Shown here: positions 9,389 to 17,609 of the stretch, piece by piece
Position numbering within the stretch: position 1 is the first letter of the stretch
Layout: every line of letters starts with the position of its first letter
NCBI GenBank assembly: GCA_910585665.1
Contig: CAJUFI010000001.1
Span: forward strand, 62,001-126,000
DNA from: an uncultured Acetatifactor sp.
GTDB taxonomy: Bacteria > Bacillota > Clostridia > Lachnospirales > Lachnospiraceae
Length of the DNA stretch: 64,000 bases
Reading direction: 5' to 3'
Made by a program: the position numbers and the translations under genes
The notes under the pieces: model-generated
Told to the model about the DNA's origin: nothing
Databases searched by the model: none
What the model saw: only the letters and a program-made list of their open reading frames with translations

Positions 9389-9426
9389 AAAACCATGGCA
9401 CCTGCATGGGTAAGGCAGCCATGGTT
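9389..9426 (-). terminator. Intrinsic terminator in the leader of the DUF1854 exporter operon
   Basis: On the minus strand, stem AACCATGGC / GCCATGGTT (9 bp) with an 18-nt loop, followed directly by seven T. It lies downstream of a leader ORF and about 64 bp upstream of the exporter start. Transcripts from the promoter at 9592-9619 must read through it, so it is placed as an attenuator rather than an end-of-gene terminator. Confidence 0.8.
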
Positions 9427-9470
9427 CACTTCGCTTTCTGTTCTGGACATAACATAGCGCATTGATGAAC

Positions 9471-9548
9471 TCAACCTACTATATCCCCGGGAGGCTTTTT
9501 TTCAATACTCTTCAATTGTGATACATTGTTTTGAATCCTGGTCCTCAT
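9471..9548 (-). CDS. Putative 25-aa leader peptide of the exporter operon
   Basis: Short ORF reading MRTRIQNNVSQLKSIEKKPP then GDIVG and stop. It is preceded by AAAGGAGG with 7-8 bp spacing, one of the best ribosome sites in the window, and lies about 45 nt behind a strong promoter. Its stop is about 45 bp before a terminator hairpin that precedes the exporter gene. Promoter, uORF and terminator in this order are typical of ribosome-mediated attenuation of drug-efflux and translation-linked genes. The KKPPG stretch could be a stalling site. The peptide is too short for homology; the call rests on position. Confidence 0.6.
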   Translation of the reverse strand: MRTRIQNNVSQLKSIEKKPPGDIVG

Positions 9549-9591
9549 TACGCACTGCCTCCTTTCCATCATTTTTTTCAGACCAGTTTCC

Positions 9592-9619
9592 AGTATAGCA
9601 CCTCTATCCGAAATGTCAA
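9592..9619 (-). promoter_or_regulatory. Strong sigma-A promoter for the exporter operon leader
   Basis: On the minus strand TTGACA (9619-9614), a 16-bp spacer and TATACT (9597-9592). The -35 is a perfect consensus. It drives a leader of about 260 nt that holds the small ORF and terminator before the exporter genes. Confidence 0.75.
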
Positions 9620-9738
9620 CCTTTTTTTGGCAAATTTCCTGAATTCAAATTCAAAATTCAAAATAAAATTTCCTGAATATAAAAATTTCCCGAATAACTT
9701 TGAAAACTTTGCTTTGAAATGCGCATAGGGCGCGCCTT

Positions 9739-9769
9739 TTATCAGAAGCTAAGTACATGCTTCTGATAA
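9739..9769. repeat. Hairpin, 11-bp stem
   Basis: TTATCAGAAGC and GCTTCTGATAA separated by 9 nt, about 35 bp after the stop of the 9.8-11.5 kb ABC gene. No T-run follows on either strand, so it may act as an mRNA 3'-end stabiliser or weak terminator. The rest of the 9.55-9.8 kb gap is AT-rich with no further gene seen. Confidence 0.5.
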
Positions 9770-9801
9770 GCTATATTATACCACGCTAAATTATATAAGC
9801 A

Positions 9802-11532
9802 TTAACTTGACTGGTTTTCCAGGACGCTCTGCTCCCATTCCCGGTACACCGGCAGATTGCACACCTCTTCCGGCGTTCCGCTGCCCGCGATTCGTCCTTT
9901 TTTCATGATATACACCCTGTCTGCCAGGCTTACCAGCGCCGGGTTGTGGGTGGTATAGATCAAGGTTTCCGTGCGGGCGAACAGTTCTCCCATGACCTTT
10001 TTCTCCGTCAGGATGTCCAGGCTCGACGTGGGCTCGTCGGCAATCATGATCTGGCGGAGCCCGGCCAGCGCCCTGGCAATGGCCACCCGTTTCGACTCTC
10101 CGCCCGACAGGTTCTCCTCCCCGTCCGGCAGCTCCTGGTCCAGGCCGATGCTGTCGATTCTTGCCACGTCCGCCGCTTCCATGATATCTGCCATGTCCGG
10201 GCTTTCGCCGCCGGAAGCATACATGATATTTTCCCGGATGCTCACAGGGAACAGCTGGGCGTTCACCGGCAGATAGGAGCACAGGAACGGATCCCGGTAC
10301 CTGATTTCCCCGCCGGTGGGCTGAAGCAGCTGCAGCAGGCATCGCAGCAGAGTGCTCTTTCCCGCCCCGTTCCATCCGATCAGGGCCACCTTTTCCCTCT
10401 GGCGTATCTCCAGATTGATGTCCTGAAGGATGCTGCTCTCCCCTGCCCGGTAGCACAGATTGCGCACTTCCAGCACATTGCCCTTGGACACCGCCTTTCC
10501 GTCCTTGGACACCGCCTTTCCGTCCTTGGACACCGCCTTTCCGTCCTTGGACACCGCCTTTTTCCGCTCCCAGGTCTCCTGAGGGGAGGTCAGGCTCTCA
10601 TAACGGTCCAGGAGATACTGATTCTCCACCAGCATCATCCAGCTGGAATTCAGCTCATTCACATATCCTTTTATGGTCTGATAGGCCGAAACCATGGTCA
10701 GGATGACGGCGGCGGATTTTTCCCGGAGAAAGAAATGGCACCACAGAATCATGACCACATAGACAGCGCAGTCCATAATCCGAAGCCCGTTTTCACGTCT
10801 GCCTGCTTCCCGGGCATTCCGGCAGTTTTGCCCGCTGTATTCCGCCATTTCCGCCCCATATTTCTCTTTCAGCCGCTGGTATCTCGCTTTGACCAGATAG
10901 GTCTCCGTCCCGAAGAACAGGCATCGAAGCATATGGTTCAGCTCCCCCTTGCGCCGGAACATTGTTTCATTGGCTTTGTTCAGCCGCTTGCTGGCGAAAT
11001 TTCCGGCAGCCACGTTAAGCGCTCCTCCAGCCAACGCCAGCGCCGCCATCCCCGGGGATATCCGGATGCACCACAGGAAGAAGACAAGGGTCACCAGGAA
11101 TACAGCCGCCAGTCTGTCCACGCGGAATACCAGGACTGCAAATTCTTCTGTCCCTTCCCGAAGAAAAGCATAGTAGGGGTTCGCGTCATACCCGGAACCG
11201 ATTTCCTGATTCCTGTCATATATTCCCCCCAGACACACATCCCGCACCTCTTCTACTTCCTTATAGAAGAACCTGCCGATTACCAGGATATCGAACCGGT
11301 ACCGCCCCGCCAGAAAAAGCGCTCCGAACAGGAGCCAAAGGGCCGCATACCACGCCATGGCCCCGAACTGCCCTTCCTCATACGCGGTCAGCACCAGGTT
11401 CAGGAACACCGGCAGCGACAGGGCCGGCTGAACCGTGATCAGTATCCTCATCAGGAAATCGGCCGCGAAATACCGCCTGGTACCCCGTCTCGTCAGGATA
11501 GGAAAACATACTCTGCGAATCTGTCCAATCAT
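9802..11532 (-). CDS. ABC exporter half-transporter, canonical NBD
   Basis: 576 aa from the ATG at 11532, which overlaps the stop of the upstream ABC gene as ATGA and has GGAGGAAG before it. The membrane domain covers about 1-310. The NBD has GWNGAGKST, LSGGESKR and IMIADEPTSSLD, with an H-loop in TTHN. A run of four seven-residue repeats (AVSKDGK) encoded by a 21-bp tandem repeat sits in the linker between membrane domain and NBD. With the upstream partner, whose signature is degenerate, it should form a heterodimeric exporter. The substrate is unknown; peptide or drug efflux would fit. Confidence 0.87.
   Translation of the reverse strand: MIGQIRRVCFPILTRRGTRRYFAADFLMRILITVQPALSLPVFLNLVLTAYEEGQFGAMAWYAALWLLFGALFLAGRYRFDILVIGRFFYKEVEEVRDVCLGGIYDRNQEIGSGYDANPYYAFLREGTEEFAVLVFRVDRLAAVFLVTLVFFLWCIRISPGMAALALAGGALNVAAGNFASKRLNKANETMFRRKGELNHMLRCLFFGTETYLVKARYQRLKEKYGAEMAEYSGQNCRNAREAGRRENGLRIMDCAVYVVMILWCHFFLREKSAAVILTMVSAYQTIKGYVNELNSSWMMLVENQYLLDRYESLTSPQETWERKKAVSKDGKAVSKDGKAVSKDGKAVSKGNVLEVRNLCYRAGESSILQDINLEIRQREKVALIGWNGAGKSTLLRCLLQLLQPTGGEIRYRDPFLCSYLPVNAQLFPVSIRENIMYASGGESPDMADIMEAADVARIDSIGLDQELPDGEENLSGGESKRVAIARALAGLRQIMIADEPTSSLDILTEKKVMGELFARTETLIYTTHNPALVSLADRVYIMKKGRIAGSGTPEEVCNLPVYREWEQSVLENQSS
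10485..10563 (-). repeat. In-frame 21-bp tandem repeat in the ABC exporter gene
   Basis: About 3.7 exact copies of TTGGACACCGCCTTTCCGTCC on the plus strand, encoding AVSKDGK on the minus strand. The copies are identical, so this is a recent expansion. It lies in the linker ahead of the NBD, where length change should be tolerated. Confidence 0.9.
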
Positions 11533-13310
11533 ACTCTTCCTCCTTCCTCGCTGAACCGGTACCATTCATAGAACCTGCCCTTTGCCGACAGCAGCTCCTC
11601 CAGATTCCCCGTCTCGCATATCCGGCCCTCCTCCAGGAACAAAATCTCATCCGCCGCTTCCAGGTTGCTGAGCCTGTGGGAGACCAGGATGACCGTCTTC
11701 CCCGCCTGGGCCAGAGATGCCAATTCCCTGAAAAACACCTGTTCCTTTGCCGGATCCACCGCGGAAAACACTTCGTCCAGAAGAACCGCGTCCCTTGGGC
11801 GGTACAGGATCCCCGCCATGGAGACGATCTGGCTCTCCCCCGATGACAGGGGCGCCCCGCGGTAGGAAAGCACCTGGGTGTCGTCAAAGTTGTTCTTGCG
11901 GAAGATATCTTTGATAAAGAACTGCTCCAATATCTCCTGGTACCGCCTTTCCTCTCCACCCGGTTCGAAACATATGTTCTCTCTGATGGTATCCTCTATG
12001 AAAATCTGGCTCTGGGGCTGGTAGGAAAGCTTCCTGTAGAGCGTCTGTCTGCTGATTTCCCGCAGTTCCGTCCCATTCCAGCGGACATGCCCTGTGTAGG
12101 GAACCAGTTTCGACAGCACCTTCAGGAGCGTGCTCTTTCCGCAGCCCGACCTTCCTACCAATAGATAGAACTTCCCTCTCTCAAAGGTAAAGTCGATGTC
12201 TCTCAATACCTCTTTTTCCTCGTAGGCAAAGGACACCTGTCTCAGGGTCAGCGTCCGGAAGTCTTCCAAATTCTTCCGAGCGACTACGCTTTTATCTTCC
12301 TGTGCGTCGCCGTCCTCCTGTACATCGCCGCCTTCTTGTACATCGTCCTCTTCCAGGGCCAGAAAACGGCTGATTCTGCTGGCGATGCTCTCCAGTTCAT
12401 TCAGCTGCACGAATTTCTCAGGGAGGGCGAATATGGCTTTCTGCACCACCGTCAGCGACTCCACCATGGCCAGGATGTCAGACAGCGCTATCCGCTTCGC
12501 GGCCACGGCCAGGAAGGAAGCGCACAGGATAAAGAGCGTAAACCCCATATCCGAGGACTCCTCTATCAGGGTCATGTGAAGAAAGGTCTTCAATCTGTTC
12601 TGGTTCACATCATCCAGCGCCTGATTCCGCTTCCTCTGCTCTGCCCTGATTTTCTTCTTCTCCAGGAAGACCTTTATGACTTCCAGATTGTCCACGGCTT
12701 TCCAGAGGAAATTGGACCAATGGGCGAACCGCTCCCCGTATTCCTGATTGTAGCCGTACAGTTTCTTCTTGTTCTTCCGGTTCAGGACACTCAGCGCTAT
12801 GCTGATTCCCGTAATGGCCGCCGTTATCCCTGGGTTCAGGCTGCAGCCGTAGGCGATGTACAAGGGCACGATTACGAAATCCGCAAACAGCGATGCCTTC
12901 GACAGGACGCTGGAGACGTACAGCGGGCAGTCCTCGCTGGCCATGGAGAACCGGTCGCTTGCCCCCAGAGGGCAGTTCCCCAGGGAGCGCAGCTTCTCGT
13001 TCTTCGTCAGGACATGGTTCAGCAGCTGCCGGTGCAGTTTCCCCTGGATTTTCGCGGATTCGTACTGTCTCAACTGCACCATCCCGGAATACAGCGCTTC
13101 ATACACCGCCAGAAAGCCCAGCTCCCGCAACAGGACAGGGCCATCCGCGGAGAGCACCGCCTGGAGGATTCTTCGGTACAGTTCTATTCTTACAATGGCT
13201 CCCAAAGAAGCCGTCACATGGAATAATGTCAGAATCAAGATTTGAGATAAGTCCAAAAAACAGGGCGTTTTGAACTTTTGATTCAGATATATGTCAATTT
13301 TTCTGTTCAC
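11529..13310 (-). CDS. ABC exporter half-transporter, degenerate NBD
   Basis: 593 aa using the GTG at 13310, preceded by AAAGGAGACGAA; an in-frame ATG at 13325 has no ribosome site. The membrane domain covers about 15-300. The NBD has GRSGCGKST and VLLDEVFSAVD, but the signature reads LSSGESQ rather than LSGGQ and the switch region reads VSHR. A short acidic repeat (QEGGDVQEDGDAQED, 15-bp unit) fills the linker. It is the first gene of a two-gene operon with an ATGA overlap, which supports a heterodimer with one degenerate ATP site. A terminator-like hairpin lies about 110 bp upstream. Confidence 0.87.
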   Translation of the reverse strand: MNRKIDIYLNQKFKTPCFLDLSQILILTLFHVTASLGAIVRIELYRRILQAVLSADGPVLLRELGFLAVYEALYSGMVQLRQYESAKIQGKLHRQLLNHVLTKNEKLRSLGNCPLGASDRFSMASEDCPLYVSSVLSKASLFADFVIVPLYIAYGCSLNPGITAAITGISIALSVLNRKNKKKLYGYNQEYGERFAHWSNFLWKAVDNLEVIKVFLEKKKIRAEQRKRNQALDDVNQNRLKTFLHMTLIEESSDMGFTLFILCASFLAVAAKRIALSDILAMVESLTVVQKAIFALPEKFVQLNELESIASRISRFLALEEDDVQEGGDVQEDGDAQEDKSVVARKNLEDFRTLTLRQVSFAYEEKEVLRDIDFTFERGKFYLLVGRSGCGKSTLLKVLSKLVPYTGHVRWNGTELREISRQTLYRKLSYQPQSQIFIEDTIRENICFEPGGEERRYQEILEQFFIKDIFRKNNFDDTQVLSYRGAPLSSGESQIVSMAGILYRPRDAVLLDEVFSAVDPAKEQVFFRELASLAQAGKTVILVSHRLSNLEAADEILFLEEGRICETGNLEELLSAKGRFYEWYRFSEEGGRV

Positions 13311-13362
13311 TTCGTCTCCTTTCATCCATCCGATGGATGTGACAAGACCGAGACGATGAGAT

Positions 13363-13419
13363 CAAGCATACCAAGCATGCATACCAAGCATGCATACCAA
13401 GCATGCATACCAAGCATGC
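13363..13419. repeat. 13-bp direct repeat, about four copies
   Basis: ATACCAAGCATGC repeated about four times without change in the leader of the ABC exporter pair. Each copy holds the palindrome GCATGC. It could be a repeated operator or just a microsatellite-like expansion. Confidence 0.8.
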
Positions 13420-13458
13420 AAAAAAGCAGCCAGCCCTAAAAAAGCACGGACTGACTGC
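13420..13458 (-). terminator. Intrinsic terminator upstream of the ABC exporter pair
   Basis: On the minus strand, GCAGTCAGTCC pairs with GGGCTGGCTGC over 11 bp including G-U pairs, with an A/T-rich loop, and is followed by six T. It can end the lipoprotein transcript from 13680 or act in the exporter leader. Confidence 0.65.
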
Positions 13459-13500
13459 TTGCCGACTGCACACGCGTTGCCGGAAATCCTCTTTTCGCTG

Positions 13501-13609
13501 GGAACTGTCATAACTGATGCAATAACTGATGCAGCTTGTTTAGGAAAAAGCCCGGCAATACAAGGAAAATGGCTATAAACCTCGCTTCAGTTATTTGTAG
13601 ACAATTCCT
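13501..13609 (+). mobile_element. Inverted-repeat element A, copy 1 (MITE-like)
   Basis: 109 bp starting GGAACTGTC and ending GACAATTCCT; the ends are imperfect inverted repeats (AGGAATTGTCtacAAATAACTGATG type). The core reads AAGCCCGGCAATACAAGGAAAA. Related copies are at 20330-20430 and 30978-31079. No ORF is inside. Directly after it, 13614-13643 is a hairpin CTACAGACCGCC / GGCGTTCTGTAG that resembles the arms of element B next to the other two copies. Confidence 0.75.
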
Positions 13610-13679
13610 GTTATACTACAGACCGCCTTTATCGGCGTTCTGTAGTGGGGATTCGCGGCATTTTTTACTGGCGTGCAGC

Positions 13680-14603
13680 TTAGTTTGCGGCGGTCACGGA
13701 AGTGATATGGGGATTGACGCCCTCGTACCAGTACAGGAAGCCTTCCATATCAATCTTGTCGCCTACATTCAGGGCCTTTACCGCGGCATAGACATCCGTG
13801 GTATTGTCGCACAGATAGGACTCTACCGTAAAGGTATAGGTCTGGCCGTCCAGGGAAACGTTGAAATAAAGGTCGTCCCCGTCCTGGCCGGAACCGTCAT
13901 ATTTGTACAGGAACGCCACGTCATTGCCGTCGTCGTCCTGCCCCGCAGCTTCTACAGTCATGCCCTTGAAGGACACGAATTTATTCTGATGCTTGATCAA
14001 ATCGTCTGTTCCGAGAAGGGATGTGACATCTTCGGCTTCCGCTATGTAGCTGCCATCCATGATTTCAAAGGTGCCGCCCTCGGCAACTTCCACTTCCCCT
14101 GACCACTCGGTCTTGTAGCCTGTCACTTTGATTTTGGTTCCGGGAGTCAGCTTCGCATAGTCCTCCTCGGAACAGGTCAGATTGTACAGGAAATAGCCGC
14201 CGTCCTTGTCCTGGGTGTATACGGTGGCCTTGTCTTCCCACCAGGCCTGTTTTGCCTGTACATAGGTCTCGATTACCACTTCGGAGTCCAGCGCCGCAGC
14301 CATATACTCGTCATATGTCATGACGCCTTCGGACTTAGCGTCCTCGGAGCCCTCTCCCTCGGTGCTTTCGGACTCAGCGTCTGAGGAATCCTCTCCCTCA
14401 GCATCCTCGGATTCGGCGTCCGCAGAATCATCAGCGCCCTCGGACTCTGCATCTGCTGAACCGTCTTCCACGGTGCTCTCAGACTCAGCGGAATCGTCCA
14501 CAACGTTCCCGGAATTTGCATCCGAAGAACTGTCTCCCTCCGTGCCGCAGCCTGTAAAGGCCAGCATAAGCACTCCTGTCAGCAACAAAAATTTACTTCT
14601 CAT
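13680..14603 (-). CDS. Lipoprotein with acidic low-complexity linker and OB-like domain
   Basis: 307 aa from the ATG at 14603, which has AGAGGAGG upstream; an earlier in-frame ATG lacks one. A signal peptide ends in the lipobox LAFTGC, so it is anchored on the outer membrane face. Residues about 25-95 are almost only Ser, Asp, Glu, Ala and Gly, in repeats around SDAESE. The remaining about 210 residues look like two beta-rich, OB-fold-type segments (GTKIKVTGYKTEWSGEVEV; NKFVSFKGMTVEAAGQDDDG). It has its own promoter. It lies after the sugar importer operon but is probably separate from it. Function unknown. Confidence 0.75.
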   Translation of the reverse strand: MRSKFLLLTGVLMLAFTGCGTEGDSSSDANSGNVVDDSAESESTVEDGSADAESEGADDSADAESEDAEGEDSSDAESESTEGEGSEDAKSEGVMTYDEYMAAALDSEVVIETYVQAKQAWWEDKATVYTQDKDGGYFLYNLTCSEEDYAKLTPGTKIKVTGYKTEWSGEVEVAEGGTFEIMDGSYIAEAEDVTSLLGTDDLIKHQNKFVSFKGMTVEAAGQDDDGNDVAFLYKYDGSGQDGDDLYFNVSLDGQTYTFTVESYLCDNTTDVYAAVKALNVGDKIDMEGFLYWYEGVNPHITSVTAAN

Positions 14604-14731
14604 AGTATCCTCCTCTTTCAATGACCCCGGGGGCCATTTCTTGTTTCGCAGCAGAATGCGCAGTGCCCATTCTGTCGCGTGATGTCAGCGGAATGACAGA
14701 TTCTGCTTTCCGTTGTCCTACATCGAGAATA

Positions 14732-14759
14732 ATTATACAGCAATTTTCTGATAAATCAA
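14732..14759 (-). promoter_or_regulatory. Sigma-A-type promoter for the lipoprotein gene
   Basis: On the minus strand TTGATT (14759-14754), a 16-bp spacer and a perfect TATAAT (14737-14732), about 130 bp before the start codon. It indicates the lipoprotein gene is transcribed separately from the importer operon. Confidence 0.65.
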
Positions 14760-14800
14760 TAGTCATTTTCTATAATCCGAAGGCCATAATCCGTAAAATA

Positions 14801-16507
14801 TTATTCGGAAGATACATTTTCAGACCGAAAACGGAAACCTACATACAGGGCGATCAGCACCCAGGCACAGGCGAGAGATGCCAGAAGCGCCACCGCAGTC
14901 CCGGGAAGGGGTCCTAAGTCCGCCTTGCCGATGCTCATCGCCCCGCCCTGGGATGACAGCTGATCCAGGTGGTACTGGGACTGGACGTCCTCGTAGAGCT
15001 CCCGGTAAAAGGCATCGTCCACTTGCTGGGAACGCCTGACGGAAATCACGGTCTTCTCTATCAGCTGGCCCGCGGCGTCCCGCAGAGAGGCCGAACCGTT
15101 GAACACCGGGGTGACAAAGGTGTCGTCCACGTTTTCCAGCAACAGATTCGCCGCCTTGATCTTGACGTCATAGTGCACGTCATTGTCCTCGCCGCATCTG
15201 GACAGATAGTCCTGGTATTCCGGGGACTGCTGGGCCTTGGAGGTCACGGGCACGTACCCTTCCGTCTCCGAATAGGCAATCTGGACGTCATTGGTCAGCA
15301 GATACTGGGCGAACAGCCAGGAAGCCAGGACTTCCTGGGGATCCTTTTTGTTAAAGATGCAGACGGAGGGGCCCTGGGATATCATCCGGGGTGCCGAGGG
15401 GTCGAACTGGGGGATCGTCATTACCGCTGTCTCGAATTCCACCAGCTTGTCCTCGCTGATGTCCAGAAGCGGCGCATGGGTGCCCATCCAGGTAGCCCCG
15501 GCCGTGGAGTCCACCGCGAAGATGCACTGGCCTGCGTTCAGGAAGTTGGCGGGATAGCTGGAAATCTTGAAGGTGGAGAAGGCCCTGCTTTCCGCATGGA
15601 GCGCTATGGTCTCCAGCAGCTCTTTTGTGGTGTCGGAAAAAAGCAGGATCTCCCCCTCTTCCGTGGAGTATCCGGCGCCCTTCTGCCGCAGCATCTGTAT
15701 CATCATATTGTCAGTGGACTTGTAGAGGAAGGGAATCATCACTTTCTGGCCGTTCACCAGATAATTGCCCTCCTGGTCCTGGGCCATGGCGGCCTCTGAG
15801 ACCTCCCAGACGAAATCCCAGGTCAGGGCCTCTGGCAGAGTGAATCCCAGCTTCTCCACATAAGTCTTGTTGATATAGCAGCATTCCGTGGAACGCATGT
15901 AGGGGATAGCGTAATAATGGCCGCCGAAAGCGCATTCCTCCAGGAACTGCGGGATAATCTCCTCTTTCCGGGGGGCATCGTACAAAACCTCGCTGCCGCC
16001 AAGGCCGTATGCCCCATCGTCGAACAGCTCTTCCAGCGGAACCACCTGGTTCTCGCCGGTGAGGTAGGTGGCGATGTGATCCGGGTAGGTGATGCAGACA
16101 TTGGGCGTGGTGTTGGTGGCAATGTTTGTTATCACATCGTTATATATTTTACCATAATCCGTATACAGGCGCAGATTTACCGTGATGTTGGGATACAGAT
16201 TCTCAAAATCCGTGATGGCCTGTTGGTAGATGACGGTCTGGGCCTTGTTGGTGTCGTTCTTGGCCCAGAAGGTGATTTCATGCTCTATGGAAGTGTCGAA
16301 TTCCTCCGGCATGGCAAAGGCGTTCATGCCCTTGGAGCCATGGCAGCCGGTGAGCGCCAGCGCGCTCCCTGTCAGCACGGCAAATGCCGCCAGGCGGGAC
16401 ATGATTCTATGGTAAATCGTTTTTCTATACAATCCCTGAGCCGGTAACGGCCTGCCGATGCCGCATAGCGCCTGAACCAGCTTCCTGATACTGCCGCATT
16501 TTTTCAT
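14801..16507 (-). CDS. Extracellular solute-binding protein (family 1), lipoprotein with C-terminal TM
   Basis: 568 aa. A long N-terminal region (about 50 residues) ends in the lipobox LALTGC, followed by a sugar-binding family 1 fold (ENLYPNITVNLRLYTDYGK and later GYVPVTSKAQQ). The last 30 residues hold a hydrophobic segment (TAVALLASLACAWVLIALYV) followed by RFRSE, so the protein seems held at both ends; that is unusual for a binding protein. The start overlaps the stop of an upstream relic ORF as ATGA, with GAGGAGG before it. It is the last gene of an importer operon with two permeases and an ATPase. The sugar is not predictable. Confidence 0.88.
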   Translation of the reverse strand: MKKCGSIRKLVQALCGIGRPLPAQGLYRKTIYHRIMSRLAAFAVLTGSALALTGCHGSKGMNAFAMPEEFDTSIEHEITFWAKNDTNKAQTVIYQQAITDFENLYPNITVNLRLYTDYGKIYNDVITNIATNTTPNVCITYPDHIATYLTGENQVVPLEELFDDGAYGLGGSEVLYDAPRKEEIIPQFLEECAFGGHYYAIPYMRSTECCYINKTYVEKLGFTLPEALTWDFVWEVSEAAMAQDQEGNYLVNGQKVMIPFLYKSTDNMMIQMLRQKGAGYSTEEGEILLFSDTTKELLETIALHAESRAFSTFKISSYPANFLNAGQCIFAVDSTAGATWMGTHAPLLDISEDKLVEFETAVMTIPQFDPSAPRMISQGPSVCIFNKKDPQEVLASWLFAQYLLTNDVQIAYSETEGYVPVTSKAQQSPEYQDYLSRCGEDNDVHYDVKIKAANLLLENVDDTFVTPVFNGSASLRDAAGQLIEKTVISVRRSQQVDDAFYRELYEDVQSQYHLDQLSSQGGAMSIGKADLGPLPGTAVALLASLACAWVLIALYVGFRFRSENVSSE

Positions 16508-16641
16508 CCTTTCGTCCCTCCTCGCAAAACCCCGGCCATGACTTGCACCACAAAGACATCCTGTTCCCTGGAGCCGTGGCAGCCGATTGGCGCCAGTGCG
16601 CTCTCTGCCGGCCGGAGGATTGTTCTATCACACTTTCTCAT
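16504..16641 (-). pseudogene. Relic of a tandem duplication: mini binding-protein start fused to permease tail
   Basis: A 45-codon ORF between the permease and the binding-protein genes. It starts MRKCD (the real protein starts MKKCG), runs through SALAPIGCHGS (real lipobox region SALALTGCHGS), and ends VMAGVLRGGTKG (the permease ends IMAGVSRGGTKG). It overlaps both neighbours by ATGA junctions and carries a ribosome site copied from the permease tail. The simplest reading is a tandem duplication of the permease-end/binding-protein-start segment followed by internal deletion. It could still be translated and would couple translation across the operon, but a function is unlikely. Confidence 0.75.
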
Positions 16642-17570
16642 CCCTTCGTACCTCCTCGTGAAACCCCGGCCATGATTTTCTTGTGGAATATCAGAAACAG
16701 CACAATCAAAGGAAGCGAAATCACTACTACCGCTGCCATCATGGCCGGGATGTTCTCACGCCCGAAGCCGTTCTCCCGGATTTCCTGGATGCCGTTGGAG
16801 ACCAGGTAGTAGTTCTCGTCGTCCGTGATCAGCCTGGGCCACACGTAGGAATTCCAGCATTCGATCACCTTCAGGATCGTGACGGTGATCAGCGTGGGCC
16901 TGGAGATGGGCACCAGTACCTTGAGCAGATATTTCATATCCGAGGTGCCGTCCACCTTGGCCGCTTTGTACAGGCTGTCCGGCACCTGTTCGAAATTCTC
17001 CTTCAGCAGATAGATATAGAAGACGGAGGTGACGGAGGGCAGAATCAGCCCCTGGAACGTGTTCCGCATTCCTAAGTTGGTGATGGTGACGAAATTCGTG
17101 ATGATCACCAGCTCATTGGGAATCATCATCAGCGACAGGAACAGGAGGAACGCGATATTCCTGCCCCGAAACTCCAGCCTGGCAAACGCGAAGGCGGCAA
17201 GGGTGATCACCACCACCATGATGGCTGTGGTCAGGACGGTGAATACGATTGTGTTCACGAAATACCGTCCAAGAGGTACCGATGTAAAGGCATCCACGTA
17301 ATTCTGCAGCGTCGGCGACAGGGTGAAGAATTGCGGGATATATTCCGAGTTGTAGGCGCTGTAGCTTTTCACGGAGGTGAGCACCATCCAGTAAAAGGGG
17401 AACAGCACGATGACCGCCCAGAGCGCCAGAAGGACGTAGGTGACTGCGCTCAGCACTTTTCTGCGGGTTCTGGCGGATTGCTCCATTTTCGCATAGTTGA
17501 CGGAAGGCCCCTCTCCTACGCTGGCATATTGTTTTGACGCATCTTTTTCCATATTGTCATTGACCTCCAT
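16638..17570 (-). CDS. Carbohydrate ABC transporter permease, MalG/UgpE type
   Basis: 310 aa with a cytoplasmic N-terminus of about 35 residues and six membrane segments. The EAA-type loop that contacts the ATPase reads YKAAKVDGTSDMKYLLKVLV, about residue 205. It is second permease in the order ATPase, MalF-like, MalG-like, binding protein. The stop overlaps the start of the relic ORF that follows. It imports an unknown oligosaccharide or monosaccharide together with its partners. Confidence 0.92.
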   Translation of the reverse strand: MEVNDNMEKDASKQYASVGEGPSVNYAKMEQSARTRRKVLSAVTYVLLALWAVIVLFPFYWMVLTSVKSYSAYNSEYIPQFFTLSPTLQNYVDAFTSVPLGRYFVNTIVFTVLTTAIMVVVITLAAFAFARLEFRGRNIAFLLFLSLMMIPNELVIITNFVTITNLGMRNTFQGLILPSVTSVFYIYLLKENFEQVPDSLYKAAKVDGTSDMKYLLKVLVPISRPTLITVTILKVIECWNSYVWPRLITDDENYYLVSNGIQEIRENGFGRENIPAMMAAVVVISLPLIVLFLIFHKKIMAGVSRGGTKG

Positions 17571-17609
17571 GTACAGTGGCGCAAGTGTTTGATTTTGGCT
17601 TAATCTGGC

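Noticed and set aside
13363..13419. Short direct repeats as a CRISPR array
   Set aside because: Units are contiguous with no spacers and only 13 bp long.
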